A stretch of 64,000 nt of DNA, taken from NCBI GenBank assembly GCA_903909375.1, contig CAIVVM010000037.1:1-64000 (forward strand), written 5' to 3'. This document shows, one piece after another, positions 1-7,713 of the stretch. The first letter of the stretch is position 1; each line of letters begins with the position of its first letter. Made by a program: the position numbers and the translations under genes. The stretch comes from an uncultured Alphaproteobacteria bacterium. Its GTDB lineage: Bacteria > Pseudomonadota > Alphaproteobacteria > Caulobacterales > Caulobacteraceae. The notes below the pieces were generated by a model. That model saw nothing but the letters and a program-made list of their open reading frames with translations. It did no database searches and was not told the DNA's origin.

Positions 1-50
1 ACAAACCGCGCAACACGCTCCCGAAGGTCCAGTGAAAACGGTCGAGTCAT
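1..50 (-). CDS. IS630-family transposase, N-terminal fragment cut by window edge
   Basis: Reading the minus strand from the ATG at position 50 gives MTRPFSLDLRERVARF and then runs off the left edge. This opening, with the SxDLRxRV pattern, is characteristic of the first helix of the N-terminal HTH in IS630-type (Tc1/mariner-like) transposases. Only 16 codons are visible, so it cannot be told whether the element is intact, and the DDE catalytic domain lies outside the window. The protein would bind the element ends and catalyse cut-and-paste transposition into TA. Family call is from recognition of the first residues only. Confidence 0.6.
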   Translation of the reverse strand, partial: MTRPFSLDLRERVARF

Positions 51-403
51 GCAGGCTGGCCTCCGGCCCAGCCCCCACCTTGAATCACGATCCGCAAACC
101 TCGTGAATCCCGAATCCGTCAGATGCGGTCACGCTCTAGGAGCGTCCGGCGCGGTGGTTTCCTCCAGACCCAGGTCCAGGCCCACGATTTGTGCGTAACC
201 CGGACAGGCCAGGACTGCCTGTCCTCAACGTCGGTGATCGCCGCACGGGCGCCCGCGATGGCGGAGGCATAGGTCGAGCCCGGCTATATGCTCGACCAAG
301 GCTTTGCGGACTGGGCTGCGGCAACGTGCGGCCCCAGGGGCGCCACTACGCCGGGCGCCCAGACCTGCCATGGCTTCACCATACCAATACCCTCCCGGAC
401 CGA
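51..403. other. Gene-free stretch between IS630 fragment and esterase; possible IS end
   Basis: I see no convincing coding sequence here. Positions 82-90 (GAATCACGA) and 101-109 (TCGTGAATC) form an inverted repeat with one mismatch, just upstream of the transposase start. It could belong to the terminal inverted repeat of the IS630-type element. The rest, to the stop of the esterase at 404, shows no recognisable promoter, RNA or gene remnant. Confidence 0.3.
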
Positions 404-1408
404 TCAGCCGCCATTCTTTCGAATCCAGCGACCGAACAGGTCGGGCCAGGCCGCGCCGGAGCTGTCCTTTGGCAAGCCGAGACCGAATCCGTGTCCGCCG
501 GTCGCCACCAGATGCGCCTCCACCGGGCGCTTCACGGCCTGACAGGCGGCGATCCAGTCCAGACTATGCTGCATCGGCACCAGCGGATCGTCGAAGGCAT
601 GGACCAGGAAAGAGGGTGGCGCATCAGCGGTCACGCGGCGCACCGGCGAGCGGGCCTCGAGGATCGGATCCGGCAGGCCCGCCATCAACATCCCCGACAA
701 CCGGCGATCCCCCGATGGGGAGATCAGGCTGGTGACGGGATAGACCAGTCCGGCAAAGGCAGGTTTCGCCGAAAGCTGGTCGGCGGCGTCGATGGGGGCG
801 TAGAGGTTGTCGGCGTGGGACACCACCAGATCGCTGGCCAGGTGGCCGCCTGCTGAAAAGCCGAGAACGCCCAGCCGCGCCGGATCGATCCGGAACTCGT
901 TCGCCCGGGCTCGAATGAACCGCATGGCGCGCTGGGCGTCCTGGATCGCCACCAGATGCGGCGTCCCCCAACCCTCCCGCGGCAGCCGGTAGACCAGCAC
1001 GAATACAGTTGTCCCCAGGGCGTTGAAGTGCTGGGCCACAGCCAGACCTTCATTCTGGACCGAGACAAAACCGTAGCCGCCCCCTGGAATGGACATCAGC
1101 GACGAGCCGTCCGGAACCGCAGGCCTGAACACGTGCAGCTCGGCATAGGCCACGCCGCGGATCCAGAGCTGGGGTCGCCCGGAACGCCCGTTCATCGTCG
1201 GATTGGGCGTCGGCAGGGTGGCCAGCGCGCCGGGCTGCTTGCCCGGCCATATCCGGTAGACCTCCCGCGCAGGCCAGGCGGGAGCGTCAGGATCACCTGC
1301 CGCCGGGGTCGGCGGCGGCGGTAGAGAAGGCGTCTGGGCCACCGCCTGGGCGGCGACCAATCCGCCCGTCAGGCCGGCCGCCAGCATCGCCCTACGATCC
1401 ATCTTCAT
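404..1408 (-). CDS. Secreted alpha/beta-hydrolase (BD-FAE/acetyl-xylan-esterase-like)
   Basis: A 334-residue alpha/beta-hydrolase fold esterase. The N-terminus MKMDRRAMLAAGLTGG looks like a Tat or Sec signal, so the enzyme is probably periplasmic. An oxyanion-type SIPGGGYGF motif and the nucleophile elbow GFSAGGHLA are clear. The catalytic Asp is likely in HAFDDPLVP and the His in TGGHGFG near the C-terminus. The family hydrolyses small acyl esters, often acetyl or feruloyl groups on plant polysaccharide; the real substrate is unknown. I chose the ATG at 1408 because GGAG lies eight bases upstream; a GTG at 1417 is possible. It follows the PQQ dehydrogenase on the same strand after a short gap, so they may be cotranscribed. 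Confidence 0.85.
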   Translation of the reverse strand: MKMDRRAMLAAGLTGGLVAAQAVAQTPSLPPPPTPAAGDPDAPAWPAREVYRIWPGKQPGALATLPTPNPTMNGRSGRPQLWIRGVAYAELHVFRPAVPDGSSLMSIPGGGYGFVSVQNEGLAVAQHFNALGTTVFVLVYRLPREGWGTPHLVAIQDAQRAMRFIRARANEFRIDPARLGVLGFSAGGHLASDLVVSHADNLYAPIDAADQLSAKPAFAGLVYPVTSLISPSGDRRLSGMLMAGLPDPILEARSPVRRVTADAPPSFLVHAFDDPLVPMQHSLDWIAACQAVKRPVEAHLVATGGHGFGLGLPKDSSGAAWPDLFGRWIRKNGG

Positions 1409-1444
1409 CGCGACCACTCCATCGTCCGATCCTCAGGTACAGGT

Positions 1445-3508
1445 CTATGTGCCGTGCGTCATTCTGGCCTTCGCAGGCGGAGCGGGCTTTCGGGCCTCCG
1501 CCAGCAGATAGGCCCGCAGATCCTCGGCGCTGGCCTCATCGAAGAAGCGACGGAACGGCGCCATGCCGTGCGGTTTCTTGGCCCCGTCCAGCACGATGGC
1601 CTTGAAACCCACCGGGTCCAGGATCACCGGCGAACGCGTCAGCACCGGCAGATAGCCGCCGGCATTGTGGCAAGTCCCGCAGAATTGCGCGCTGAGAGCC
1701 TGGCCCCTGGCCACGCTGCCTTTCGACGGTGTGGCGGCGGCGAGATCCAGCGGCGGCTGGGCCACTGGCTCCGGGAACGGCTTGGGCGTCACCTTGCCGT
1801 CCAGCTTGAACACCAGCAGGCGGCCCTTGCGACGCGGCTCCTCGCCGCCCATCCCGCCGGCCCCGCCGAAGCCCACCATCAGCGCCACATATTGCTGGCC
1901 GTCGATGGCATAGGTCGAGGCTGCCGCGATGGCGCCCGCGCCCACGTCATACTTCCAGAGCGCCTTGCCTGTGGCGGCGTCGAACGCCAGGAAATCATGG
2001 CCGGCTGCGTGGAACACCAGACCGCCCGCCGTCGCCAGCACGCCGCTACGCCAGGGTTCCGCGAAGGCGGCTTTCCAGCGCGCCTTCTTCGCCACCGGAT
2101 CCCAGGCCACCAGCTCGCCCATCGGCGTCGGCTTGTCGACCTTGGGCGCGTCTGCTCCGCGGCCCATGCCCAGGTTCCAGGCGCCAGGGATGAAGCTGAA
2201 TTCCTTGGGGTCGGTGTAGCTCATGTAGAGGGTCTGGGCCGGGATATAGACCAGTCCCTCCTTGGGGCTGAAGGCCATCGGCTGCCAGTTGTGACCGCCC
2301 AGCGCGCCGGGAGTCTGGGTCTGGACGCTGCCGTCCTCATAGCGCGCGCCCGGCGCCTCGACCGGGCGTCCGGTCTTCAGATCAACCTCGATGGCCCAAT
2401 CGACGGGCACAAACTTGTCCGCCGAGACCAGCTTGCCCGTGGCCGCGTCGAGCACGTAGTAGAAGCCGTTCTTGTTGGCCTGCATCACCACCCGCTGGGT
2501 TTTGCCGGCGATGGGCAGATCGGCCACCATCAGGTGCTGGACGGCGTCGAAGTCCCAGTCGTCGCGCGGCGTGGTCTGGTAGTGCCAGACGTAATCGCCG
2601 GTGTCCGGGCGCAGCGCCACGATGGAAGCGGCGAACAGGTTGTCGCCCTTGCCGCCGGTGCGGATCTTGCCGTTCCAGGGGCCTGCATTGCCGGTGCCGA
2701 TGTAGATCAGGTCCGACTTCGGATCATAGGTGATGCCGTCCCAGGGCGTGGCCCCGCCGCCGCCCTCCTTCCAGGCCCCGTCGTGCCAGGTGGCATAGGC
2801 GAAATCCTTCATCGCCTTGTCCGAGGCCGCACCGTCGGGCGCGCCGGTAGGGTTCGGCGTCATGTGGAAGCGCCAGTCCAGCTTGCCGGTCTCGGCGTCA
2901 TAGGCCGAAACGTAGCCGCGCACCGGATACTCCGCCCCGCCGTTGCCGATCAGGATCTTGCCCTTCACCGCGCGCGGCGCGCCGGTGATCGTGTAGGGCT
3001 GTTTCGGATCGGTGGTCTGCACCGACCAGGCGACCTTGCCGGTCTTGGCGTCCAGCGCGATCAGGCGCCCGTCCAGCGCACCGACATAGACGCGGCCCTT
3101 CCAGAGCGCGACACCGCGATTGACCACGTCGCAACAGGCGTCGAAGCCCTTCTCGCCAGGGACCTCGGGGTCATAACTCCACAGCGCCTTGCCGGTCGCC
3201 GCATCGAAGGCGAACACCTTGGACCAGGTGGTGGTGGTGTAGAGCACACCGTCGGCGATCAGCGGCGTCGCCTCCTGCCCCCTGTCGGTGTCAAACTCGG
3301 TCCACCAGGCCACGCCGAGCCGGCTGACAGTGTCCTTGTTCACCTGATCCAGCGGGCTGAAACGCTGCTCGTCATAGGTGCGGCCATGGGTCAGCCAGTC
3401 GCCGGCCGCCGCCGCCTCAATCCGCTTGGCGTCAACCCCCTGCTTCCCGCACGAAGCGACCCCCAGGGCGATGCACAGCACCGCCGCCCACTGCAGCATC
3501 CGAGTCAT
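1445..3508 (-). CDS. PQQ-dependent alcohol dehydrogenase with C-terminal haem c (quinohaemoprotein)
   Basis: A 687-residue type II quinohaemoprotein dehydrogenase, oxidising primary alcohols to aldehydes in the periplasm and passing electrons to a c-type haem. The N-terminal export signal ends in a lipobox-like GVASC (Cys20), so it may be lipid-anchored. The eight-bladed PQQ propeller carries the hallmark vicinal disulfide Cys125-Cys126 (GFDACCDVV) and repeated tryptophan-docking-like motifs such as DAATGKALW. A C-terminal cytochrome domain has CGTCH at 610-614 with a likely Met ligand in PHGMAPF. The start at 3508 has GGGGGAA upstream; the frame stays open further upstream but those residues look non-coding. 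PQQ synthesis genes are not in the window. Substrate range is inferred from family only. Confidence 0.9.
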   Translation of the reverse strand: MTRMLQWAAVLCIALGVASCGKQGVDAKRIEAAAAGDWLTHGRTYDEQRFSPLDQVNKDTVSRLGVAWWTEFDTDRGQEATPLIADGVLYTTTTWSKVFAFDAATGKALWSYDPEVPGEKGFDACCDVVNRGVALWKGRVYVGALDGRLIALDAKTGKVAWSVQTTDPKQPYTITGAPRAVKGKILIGNGGAEYPVRGYVSAYDAETGKLDWRFHMTPNPTGAPDGAASDKAMKDFAYATWHDGAWKEGGGGATPWDGITYDPKSDLIYIGTGNAGPWNGKIRTGGKGDNLFAASIVALRPDTGDYVWHYQTTPRDDWDFDAVQHLMVADLPIAGKTQRVVMQANKNGFYYVLDAATGKLVSADKFVPVDWAIEVDLKTGRPVEAPGARYEDGSVQTQTPGALGGHNWQPMAFSPKEGLVYIPAQTLYMSYTDPKEFSFIPGAWNLGMGRGADAPKVDKPTPMGELVAWDPVAKKARWKAAFAEPWRSGVLATAGGLVFHAAGHDFLAFDAATGKALWKYDVGAGAIAAASTYAIDGQQYVALMVGFGGAGGMGGEEPRRKGRLLVFKLDGKVTPKPFPEPVAQPPLDLAAATPSKGSVARGQALSAQFCGTCHNAGGYLPVLTRSPVILDPVGFKAIVLDGAKKPHGMAPFRRFFDEASAEDLRAYLLAEARKPAPPAKARMTHGT

Positions 3509-3642
3509 TCGACGTTTCCCCCGTCTTTTGCCGCACTGTTGCAGATGATCTGCGGGCGCACGAGTCCCGGCGTAAGGCGGTGTCGGAAAATCTGCCCCGC
3601 CGGCGTTGGCCGCCCGGATGGCCCATTGTCGATGTATTGACG

Positions 3643-3656
3643 TTTGTATGTACAAA
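3643..3656. promoter_or_regulatory. Inverted repeat upstream of brnT, candidate autoregulation operator
   Basis: TTTGTA-TG-TACAAA is a perfect inverted repeat with 6-base arms, 19 bases before the brnT start and just after a TTGACG hexamer at 3637-3642 that could be a -35 box. BrnA-type antitoxins are known to repress their own promoter through such sites. The operator role is inference. Confidence 0.5.
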
Positions 3657-3674
3657 TGACATGGAAGTCCGTTG

Positions 3675-3974
3675 ATGCATGAAGTTGCCGATGGCTTTGA
3701 ATGGGATGAGGGCAACCGCGAGAAGTGTGTTCGCCACGGCGTTTCGATCGCTGAGATCGAGGCGGTATTCGCCAACCAGCCCGGTGTGGCGCCGGACCTC
3801 AAACACGCCGACGTCGAGACCAGGTTTATCGCCGTCGGGCGCGGCCTTACCGACCGTCCCGTCTTCGTCGCCTTCACGTTTCGAACTGTGTCCGGCGTGC
3901 GTCGGATTCGACCGATCAGCGCCAGCTACATGCACGACAAGGAGCTAGCCCGCTATGTCACGTCGCGTCCCTGA
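3675..3974 (+). CDS. brnT: BrnT family toxin
   Basis: A 99-residue protein opening MHEVADGFEWDEGNREKC, matching the FEWDxxK/NxxxxxxHGVS signature of BrnT toxins, with HGVSIAEIEAVF following and the family-typical RxRPISASYM near the C-terminus. BrnT is a RelE-fold ribonuclease that stops translation until bound by its antitoxin. A TTG in frame at 3672 precedes the ATG at 3675; I prefer the ATG. The reading frame looks complete and the conserved arginines and final ISAR/ISAS-like strand are present. The antitoxin reading frame overlaps its 3' end by 20 bases but carries an internal stop, which raises the question whether this toxin is still active. Confidence 0.85.
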   Translation: MHEVADGFEWDEGNREKCVRHGVSIAEIEAVFANQPGVAPDLKHADVETRFIAVGRGLTDRPVFVAFTFRTVSGVRRIRPISASYMHDKELARYVTSRP

Positions 3975-4206
3975 ATTGCGCACCGACGCCGAGGCCGAGG
4001 CCTTTCTGGATCAGGACCTCTCCGATCTCGACTTCGACCAGTTCTAGCTCACCCGGTTTGAATTCGAGCCGAAGGGCGCCCGCGTAAACATGCGTCTGCC
4101 CCAGTCGCTTCTGCAGACCGTCAAGCAGCGCGCCGCCGCGCAGGGTGTGCCCTATCAGCGCTATATCCGCGAGGCGCTGGAATTGGCGGTCGGCCGGAAG
4201 CGGTAG
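3955..4206 (+). pseudogene. BrnA/CopG-type antitoxin interrupted by amber codon
   Basis: Translation from the ATG at 3955 gives an 83-codon frame starting MSRRVPELRTDAEAEAFLDQ and ending IREALELAVGRKR. Codon 31 is TAG (4045-4047), between DLDFDQF and LTRFEFEPKGARVNM; family members have a sense codon there, usually Lys. Both halves match CopG-like antitoxins: the N-terminal toxin-neutralising segment and the C-terminal RVNMRLPQSLL ribbon-helix-helix. One base change explains the break. A shorter product could start at the ATG at 4090 (MRLPQSLL) and keep the DNA-binding part. Options are decay, amber readthrough, or split function. Confidence 0.8.
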
Positions 4207-4218
4207 CTCCCAACGAAA

Positions 4219-4244
4219 AAGGGGCCGCCCGAGGGCGACCCCTT
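4219..4244. terminator. Bidirectional hairpin between antitoxin and aldehyde dehydrogenase
   Basis: AAGGGGCCGCCC, loop GA, then GGGCGACCCCTT: a 12-base stem with one mismatch, flanked by A-rich sequence on the left and lying between two convergent genes. On the minus strand it is followed by TTTTCGTTGG, which favours termination of the aldehyde dehydrogenase transcript. Confidence 0.75.
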
Positions 4245-4266
4245 CAACTCGTAGAGGCCTGAGCCC

Positions 4267-5706
4267 CTACTCCGCCGCAGGCTTCGGCGCGTAGCCAAGG
4301 ATGGCCTTGGTTTCCAGGAACTCGTGGAAGCCGAAGTCGCCCCATTCGCGGCCGTTGCCGCTCATCTTGTAGCCGCCGAAGGGGGCCATCATGTCGCCGC
4401 CGCCGCCGTTGATCGAGACCTGACCGGCGCGCAGCTTCGAGGCCACCTTGCGGGCGGCGTCCAGGTCGGCGGCCTGAACGTAAGCCGCCAGGCCGTACTC
4501 GGTGTCGTTGCCGACCTCGATGGCCTGATCGACCGTGTCGTAGCCCAGGATCGAGAGCACCGGGCCAAAGATCTCTTCCTTGGCGATGGTCATGTCATTG
4601 GTGACATTGGCGAACACGGTGGGCTGGACATAGTAGCCCTTGTCCAGGCCTTCCGGACGGCCCACGCCGCCGATGACCAGGGTGGCGCCCTCGTCGATGC
4701 CGGCCTGGATCAGCTTCTGGATCTTGTCGAACTGCACGCGGGAGACCACCGGACCCAGCTGGCTGTTGCCATTGGGGTCGCCGACGGTGACGGTTTCCGC
4801 CGCCGCCCTGGCCACCGCAATCGCCTCATCCATCCGCTTGGCGGGCACCAACATGCGGGTCGGCGCGTTACAGGACTGGCCGGAGTTGGTCATCATGGTG
4901 GCCACGCCGCGGCCCACGCCCTTGGCGAAGGCATCGTCGTCGAGGACGATGTTCGGGCTCTTGCCGCCCAGCTCCTGGGCCACGCGCTTGACGGTCGCGG
5001 CGGCGTTCTTGGCCACCTCGATGCCGGCGCGGGTGGAGCCGGTGAAGGAGACCATGTCGACGTCCGGGTGGCTGGACATGGGCACGCCCACGCCGATGCC
5101 GTCGCCATGAATCATGTTGAACACGCCGGCCGGCACGCCCGCCGCATGCATGATCTCGGCGAAGATCTGGCCCGAGAACGGCGCCACTTCCGACGGCTTC
5201 AGAACCATCGTGCAGCCCGTCGCGATGGCAGGCGCCACCTTGCAGACGATCTGGTTCAGCGGCCAGTTCCAGGGGGTGATGAAGCTGCAGACGCCGATCG
5301 GCTCTTTCACGATCATCGTCGGTCCGCGATCTTCCTCGAACTTGAAGGTCTTGAGGATCTCGACGGCGGTGGCCAGGTGACCCATGCCGATCGGCACCTG
5401 GGCGCGCTGGGCAAGCGAGGCCGGGGCGCCCATTTCCTCGGTGACCGCCGTGGCCAGATCGCCGAAGCGCTTCTGATACTCGGCCAGGATGCGGCCCAGA
5501 ACTTCCAGGCGCTCTTCGCGGCTGGTCTGGCTCCAGGTGGCGAACGCCTTGCGGGCGGCCTTGACTGCCTTGTCGACGTCGGCGGCGGAACCAACCGCGA
5601 TCTTGCCGCAGACTTCCTCGGTGGCCGGATTCTCGACGTCGAGCGTCTTCATCTCGACCGGCTCGACCCACTTACCGTCGATGTAAAACTTCAGGTATTC
5701 GCGCAT
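4267..5706 (-). CDS. NAD(P)-dependent aldehyde dehydrogenase
   Basis: A 479-residue soluble enzyme of the ALDH superfamily, oxidising an aldehyde to the acid with NAD(P)+. Visible motifs: PWNWPL with the oxyanion Asn147, Lys170 in VLKPSE, the Rossmann turn SFTGSTRAG (219-228), catalytic base Glu245 in QELGGKSPN, and catalytic Cys279 in NSGQSCNAP. Length is normal for the family. It sits alone between two possible regulatory sites: a terminator downstream and inverted repeats about 60 bases upstream. It may oxidise aldehydes made by the nearby alcohol dehydrogenase, but that is only suggested by proximity; the substrate cannot be read from sequence. Confidence 0.93.
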   Translation of the reverse strand: MREYLKFYIDGKWVEPVEMKTLDVENPATEEVCGKIAVGSAADVDKAVKAARKAFATWSQTSREERLEVLGRILAEYQKRFGDLATAVTEEMGAPASLAQRAQVPIGMGHLATAVEILKTFKFEEDRGPTMIVKEPIGVCSFITPWNWPLNQIVCKVAPAIATGCTMVLKPSEVAPFSGQIFAEIMHAAGVPAGVFNMIHGDGIGVGVPMSSHPDVDMVSFTGSTRAGIEVAKNAAATVKRVAQELGGKSPNIVLDDDAFAKGVGRGVATMMTNSGQSCNAPTRMLVPAKRMDEAIAVARAAAETVTVGDPNGNSQLGPVVSRVQFDKIQKLIQAGIDEGATLVIGGVGRPEGLDKGYYVQPTVFANVTNDMTIAKEEIFGPVLSILGYDTVDQAIEVGNDTEYGLAAYVQAADLDAARKVASKLRAGQVSINGGGGDMMAPFGGYKMSGNGREWGDFGFHEFLETKAILGYAPKPAAE

Positions 5707-5762
5707 GACGTCCTCCGGGCTCTGTTCGTTGTTCGCGGATGGAGCGCTCAGCCCCGACCTTC

Positions 5763-5792
5763 AAACATCTGTTTTACAATGATCAGCGATCA
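5763..5792. promoter_or_regulatory. Two adjacent inverted repeats upstream of aldehyde dehydrogenase
   Basis: AAACA-TC-TGTTT (5763-5774) and TGATC-AGC-GATCA (5780-5792) lie 57-86 bases upstream of the aldehyde dehydrogenase start on the minus strand. The first resembles operators bound by TetR-type repressors. No regulator gene is adjacent, so the factor is unknown. Confidence 0.35.
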
Positions 5793-5922
5793 GGTTGGAA
5801 GCCCTGATGCGCGGCTCAGGTGCGTATCTTGAACGCGGCCTGCAACAGAGGCGCGACAGCGGCCTTGCCCGGAGGCCTGGGCCTCGTTAAAGCCGGGCGA
5901 GCTAAAGGCCCAAGGAGTTCCC

Positions 5923-6003
5923 ATGAGCGGCTTGTTGATGATCTTCGCCTTCATCGGCGTCTTCGCGGCCCTGAACCTGATCGACTTCGGTCGCCTCGAC
6001 TGA
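5923..6003 (+). CDS. 26-residue membrane peptide at head of pterin operon
   Basis: The ATG at 5923 follows AAGGAG (5912-5917) at good spacing and opens a 26-codon frame: MSGLLMIFAFIGVFAALN, then a short polar end IDFGRLD. It is a single hydrophobic helix with no charge until the C-terminal DFGRLD. The SDR gene starts 13 bases downstream, so cotranslation is likely. I do not know a function; such peptides may anchor or regulate a partner protein. Support comes from the strong ribosome binding site, tight spacing and codon use like its neighbours. Confidence 0.6.
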   Translation: MSGLLMIFAFIGVFAALNLIDFGRLD

Positions 6004-6016
6004 TCGGAGCGACCTG

Positions 6017-6745
6017 ATGGCCAGCCGCGGCGCAGCACTGGTGACGGGCGGCGCGCGGCGGATCGGTCGCGCTCTGGTGGCCACGGCGGCTGAGGCCGGT
6101 TACGACGTCGCCATTCACGTCCGCACCATGGACGAAGAAGCCGAAAGCGCCGCCGGTGAAGTCCGCGCCCATGGCCGCAAGGCCACCATCCTCACCTGTG
6201 ACCTTCGCAAGGAGAGCGAAAGCGTCGCCCTGATCGGTCAGGCCGAGGCCGAACTGGGGCCGGTCACCCTGTTGATCAACAGCGCCAGCGTCTTCGAGAA
6301 CGACGCCTTCGCCGACATGAACCGGCACTCCTGGGACCTCCACATGGAGACCAACCTGCGCGCGCCGCTGGTGCTGGCCCAGGTCTTTGCCCGTCGCCTG
6401 CCGGCAGACCGCGAGGGCCTGATCGTCAATCTGCTGGACCAGCGGGTGCTGCGCCCGGCGCCGGACTTCTTCTCCTATTCGCTCAGCAAATCGGCCCTGT
6501 GGGACGCGACCCGCATGCTGGCCCAGGCGCTGGCGCCCCGCATCCGTGTCAACGCCATCGGCCCCGGCCCCGTGCTGGCCTCGATCCATCAGGACGCCGC
6601 CGCCTTCGAGGCCGAGGCGCGATCCACGCTCCTGCAACGGCCGGCGCCGCCCGCCCAGATCGCGGCGGCATTGCGCTATCTGATCGACGCCACGGCGGTG
6701 ACCGGCCAGATGATCGCCGTCGATTCCGGCCAGCACCTGGCATGA
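6017..6745 (+). CDS. SDR-family oxidoreductase, pteridine-reductase-like
   Basis: A 242-residue classical short-chain dehydrogenase/reductase. The cofactor site TGGARRIGR lies at about residues 10-18; an Arg after the first glycines suggests NADP(H). NSASVF replaces the usual NNAG, and the active site has YSLSK (Tyr/Lys). The TGGARRIG opening and the Asp-Gln segment LLDQRV are typical of pteridine reductase/FolM-type enzymes that reduce dihydropterins or dihydrofolate. The gene overlaps folB by the ATGA junction at 6742-6745, which strengthens a pterin role. GGAG lies 8 bases before the ATG. Exact substrate is inferred. Confidence 0.8.
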   Translation: MASRGAALVTGGARRIGRALVATAAEAGYDVAIHVRTMDEEAESAAGEVRAHGRKATILTCDLRKESESVALIGQAEAELGPVTLLINSASVFENDAFADMNRHSWDLHMETNLRAPLVLAQVFARRLPADREGLIVNLLDQRVLRPAPDFFSYSLSKSALWDATRMLAQALAPRIRVNAIGPGPVLASIHQDAAAFEAEARSTLLQRPAPPAQIAAALRYLIDATAVTGQMIAVDSGQHLA

Positions 6746-7107
6746 GCGGGACCACCCTCATCAGCTCGAAGGTGTTCGTCACCGGCCTCAAGGTGCAGGC
6801 CGAGATCGGCGTCTACAAGCATGAGATCGGCCGCGTTCAGCCCCTCGTCCTGGAGGTGGAGCTCGACGTGCCCACGGACGGATCCGACCGCCTGGCCGGC
6901 ACCCTGAACTACGAGGTCATCCTCAAGGCCGCCCAGACGGTGGCGACCAGCGGCCATATCGATCTGGTGGAAACCTTTGCTCACCGCCTGGCCCATCTGT
7001 GCCTGGCCGACCCCAGGGTCACCCGCGCCCGCGTCCGCGTTGAAAAGCCCCTGGCCCTGGCGCCCGACGCGGTGGGCGCCGGCGTGGAGATCATCCTCGG
7101 GCGCTGA
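6742..7107 (+). CDS. folB: Dihydroneopterin aldolase
   Basis: A 121-residue FolB-type enzyme that cleaves 7,8-dihydroneopterin to 6-hydroxymethyl-dihydropterin and glycolaldehyde in folate synthesis. It shows the family strand order: VFVTGLKVQAEIGVYKHE with the substrate-contacting EIGVYxxE, then LNYEVILKAAQ, DLVETFAHRLA with the conserved Glu, and RVRVEKPLALAP with the catalytic Lys. The start ATG overlaps the TGA of the upstream SDR, so the two are translationally coupled. Length fits the family. Confidence 0.92.
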   Translation: MSGTTLISSKVFVTGLKVQAEIGVYKHEIGRVQPLVLEVELDVPTDGSDRLAGTLNYEVILKAAQTVATSGHIDLVETFAHRLAHLCLADPRVTRARVRVEKPLALAPDAVGAGVEIILGR

Positions 7108-7198
7108 GATTGCGCCGGACCAATCATGACCCCACTTTAATTGGCGTGTTCCCGCGATCCGTAACATCATGTGGATCAAGGGCTGAAAGGATACGCCA

Positions 7199-7597
7199 GT
7201 GACCGAGATCTATTCGACCGAGACGCGCATTGAAGACAAGACCATGCCGGCGGTCTGCTACGCGCTCTACCTGCTGGCCTTCGCCACCGGGATCACGGCC
7301 GTCATCGGGTTGGTTATTGCCTACACCCAGCGATCATCGGCGGCGCCTGGCATGAAAACCCATTTCACCTATCTGATCCGCACCTTCTGGGGTGGCCTTG
7401 TGATGATGATCGTCGGCGGCGTGATCTTTGGCGTCGGCGCGCTGCTCAGCATCATTCTGATCGGTTTCCCGATCATGGGGCTGGCCTGGCTGATCCTGAC
7501 GTTCGCCACCATCTGGTACGCCGTCCGTTGTATCGTCGGGTTGGTCTACCTCAGCCGGGGTGAGGCGCACCCCCGCCCCTATGCGCTGCTTGCCTAG
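7199..7597 (+). CDS. DUF4870-type membrane protein
   Basis: A 132-residue inner-membrane protein starting at GTG 7199. After a polar N-terminus (to about residue 18) there are three to four hydrophobic segments: AVCYALYLLAFATGITAVIG, a central TFWGGLVMMIVGGVIFGVGA, and a third containing GFPIMGLAWLILTF. The pattern and the GLVYLSRGE end match the DUF4870/Tic20-like small membrane proteins common in alphaproteobacteria, whose role is unknown. It ends right at a hairpin at 7595 that probably stops transcription. Confidence 0.75.
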   Translation: MTEIYSTETRIEDKTMPAVCYALYLLAFATGITAVIGLVIAYTQRSSAAPGMKTHFTYLIRTFWGGLVMMIVGGVIFGVGALLSIILIGFPIMGLAWLILTFATIWYAVRCIVGLVYLSRGEAHPRPYALLA

Positions 7598-7646
7598 AGC
7601 ACGACAGCTTGAAGTGGATACCGGTTCAAGCGCCCGTCGTGCTCTA
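7595..7646. repeat. Intergenic palindromic repeat / terminator 1
   Basis: TAGAGCACGAC (7595-7605) pairs with GTCGTGCTCTA (7636-7646), and an inner GCTTGAA/TTCAAGC pair extends the stem. It begins at the stop codon of the DUF4870 gene. Such GAGCACGAC/GTCGTGCTC hairpins recur in alphaproteobacterial genomes; here it may act as a terminator between convergent genes. Confidence 0.65.
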
Positions 7647-7659
7647 AACATCTGATAAC

Positions 7660-7707
7660 GAGCCTGTTTATCCGGTTCAGATGATTCCATCTGAACCGGA
7701 CAGGCTC
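7660..7707. repeat. Intergenic palindromic repeat / terminator 2
   Basis: GAGCCTGT (7660-7667) pairs with ACAGGCTC (7700-7707), and inside it CCGGTTCAGATG pairs perfectly with CATCTGAACCGG around an ATTC loop. Only TTAT bulges between the two stem parts. It lies just past the end of ilvE on the minus strand. Confidence 0.7.
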
Positions 7708-7713
7708 CAGGGT

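Noticed and set aside
1454-3640. Long plus-strand frame opposite the PQQ dehydrogenase
   Set aside because: It has no recognisable domain and is the mirror of a strong gene in high-GC DNA; Arg/Ala/Gly/His-rich make-up is typical of antisense shadow frames.
4324-5832. Long plus-strand frame opposite the aldehyde dehydrogenase
   Set aside because: His/Gly/Asp-rich low-complexity translation, shadow of the real gene.
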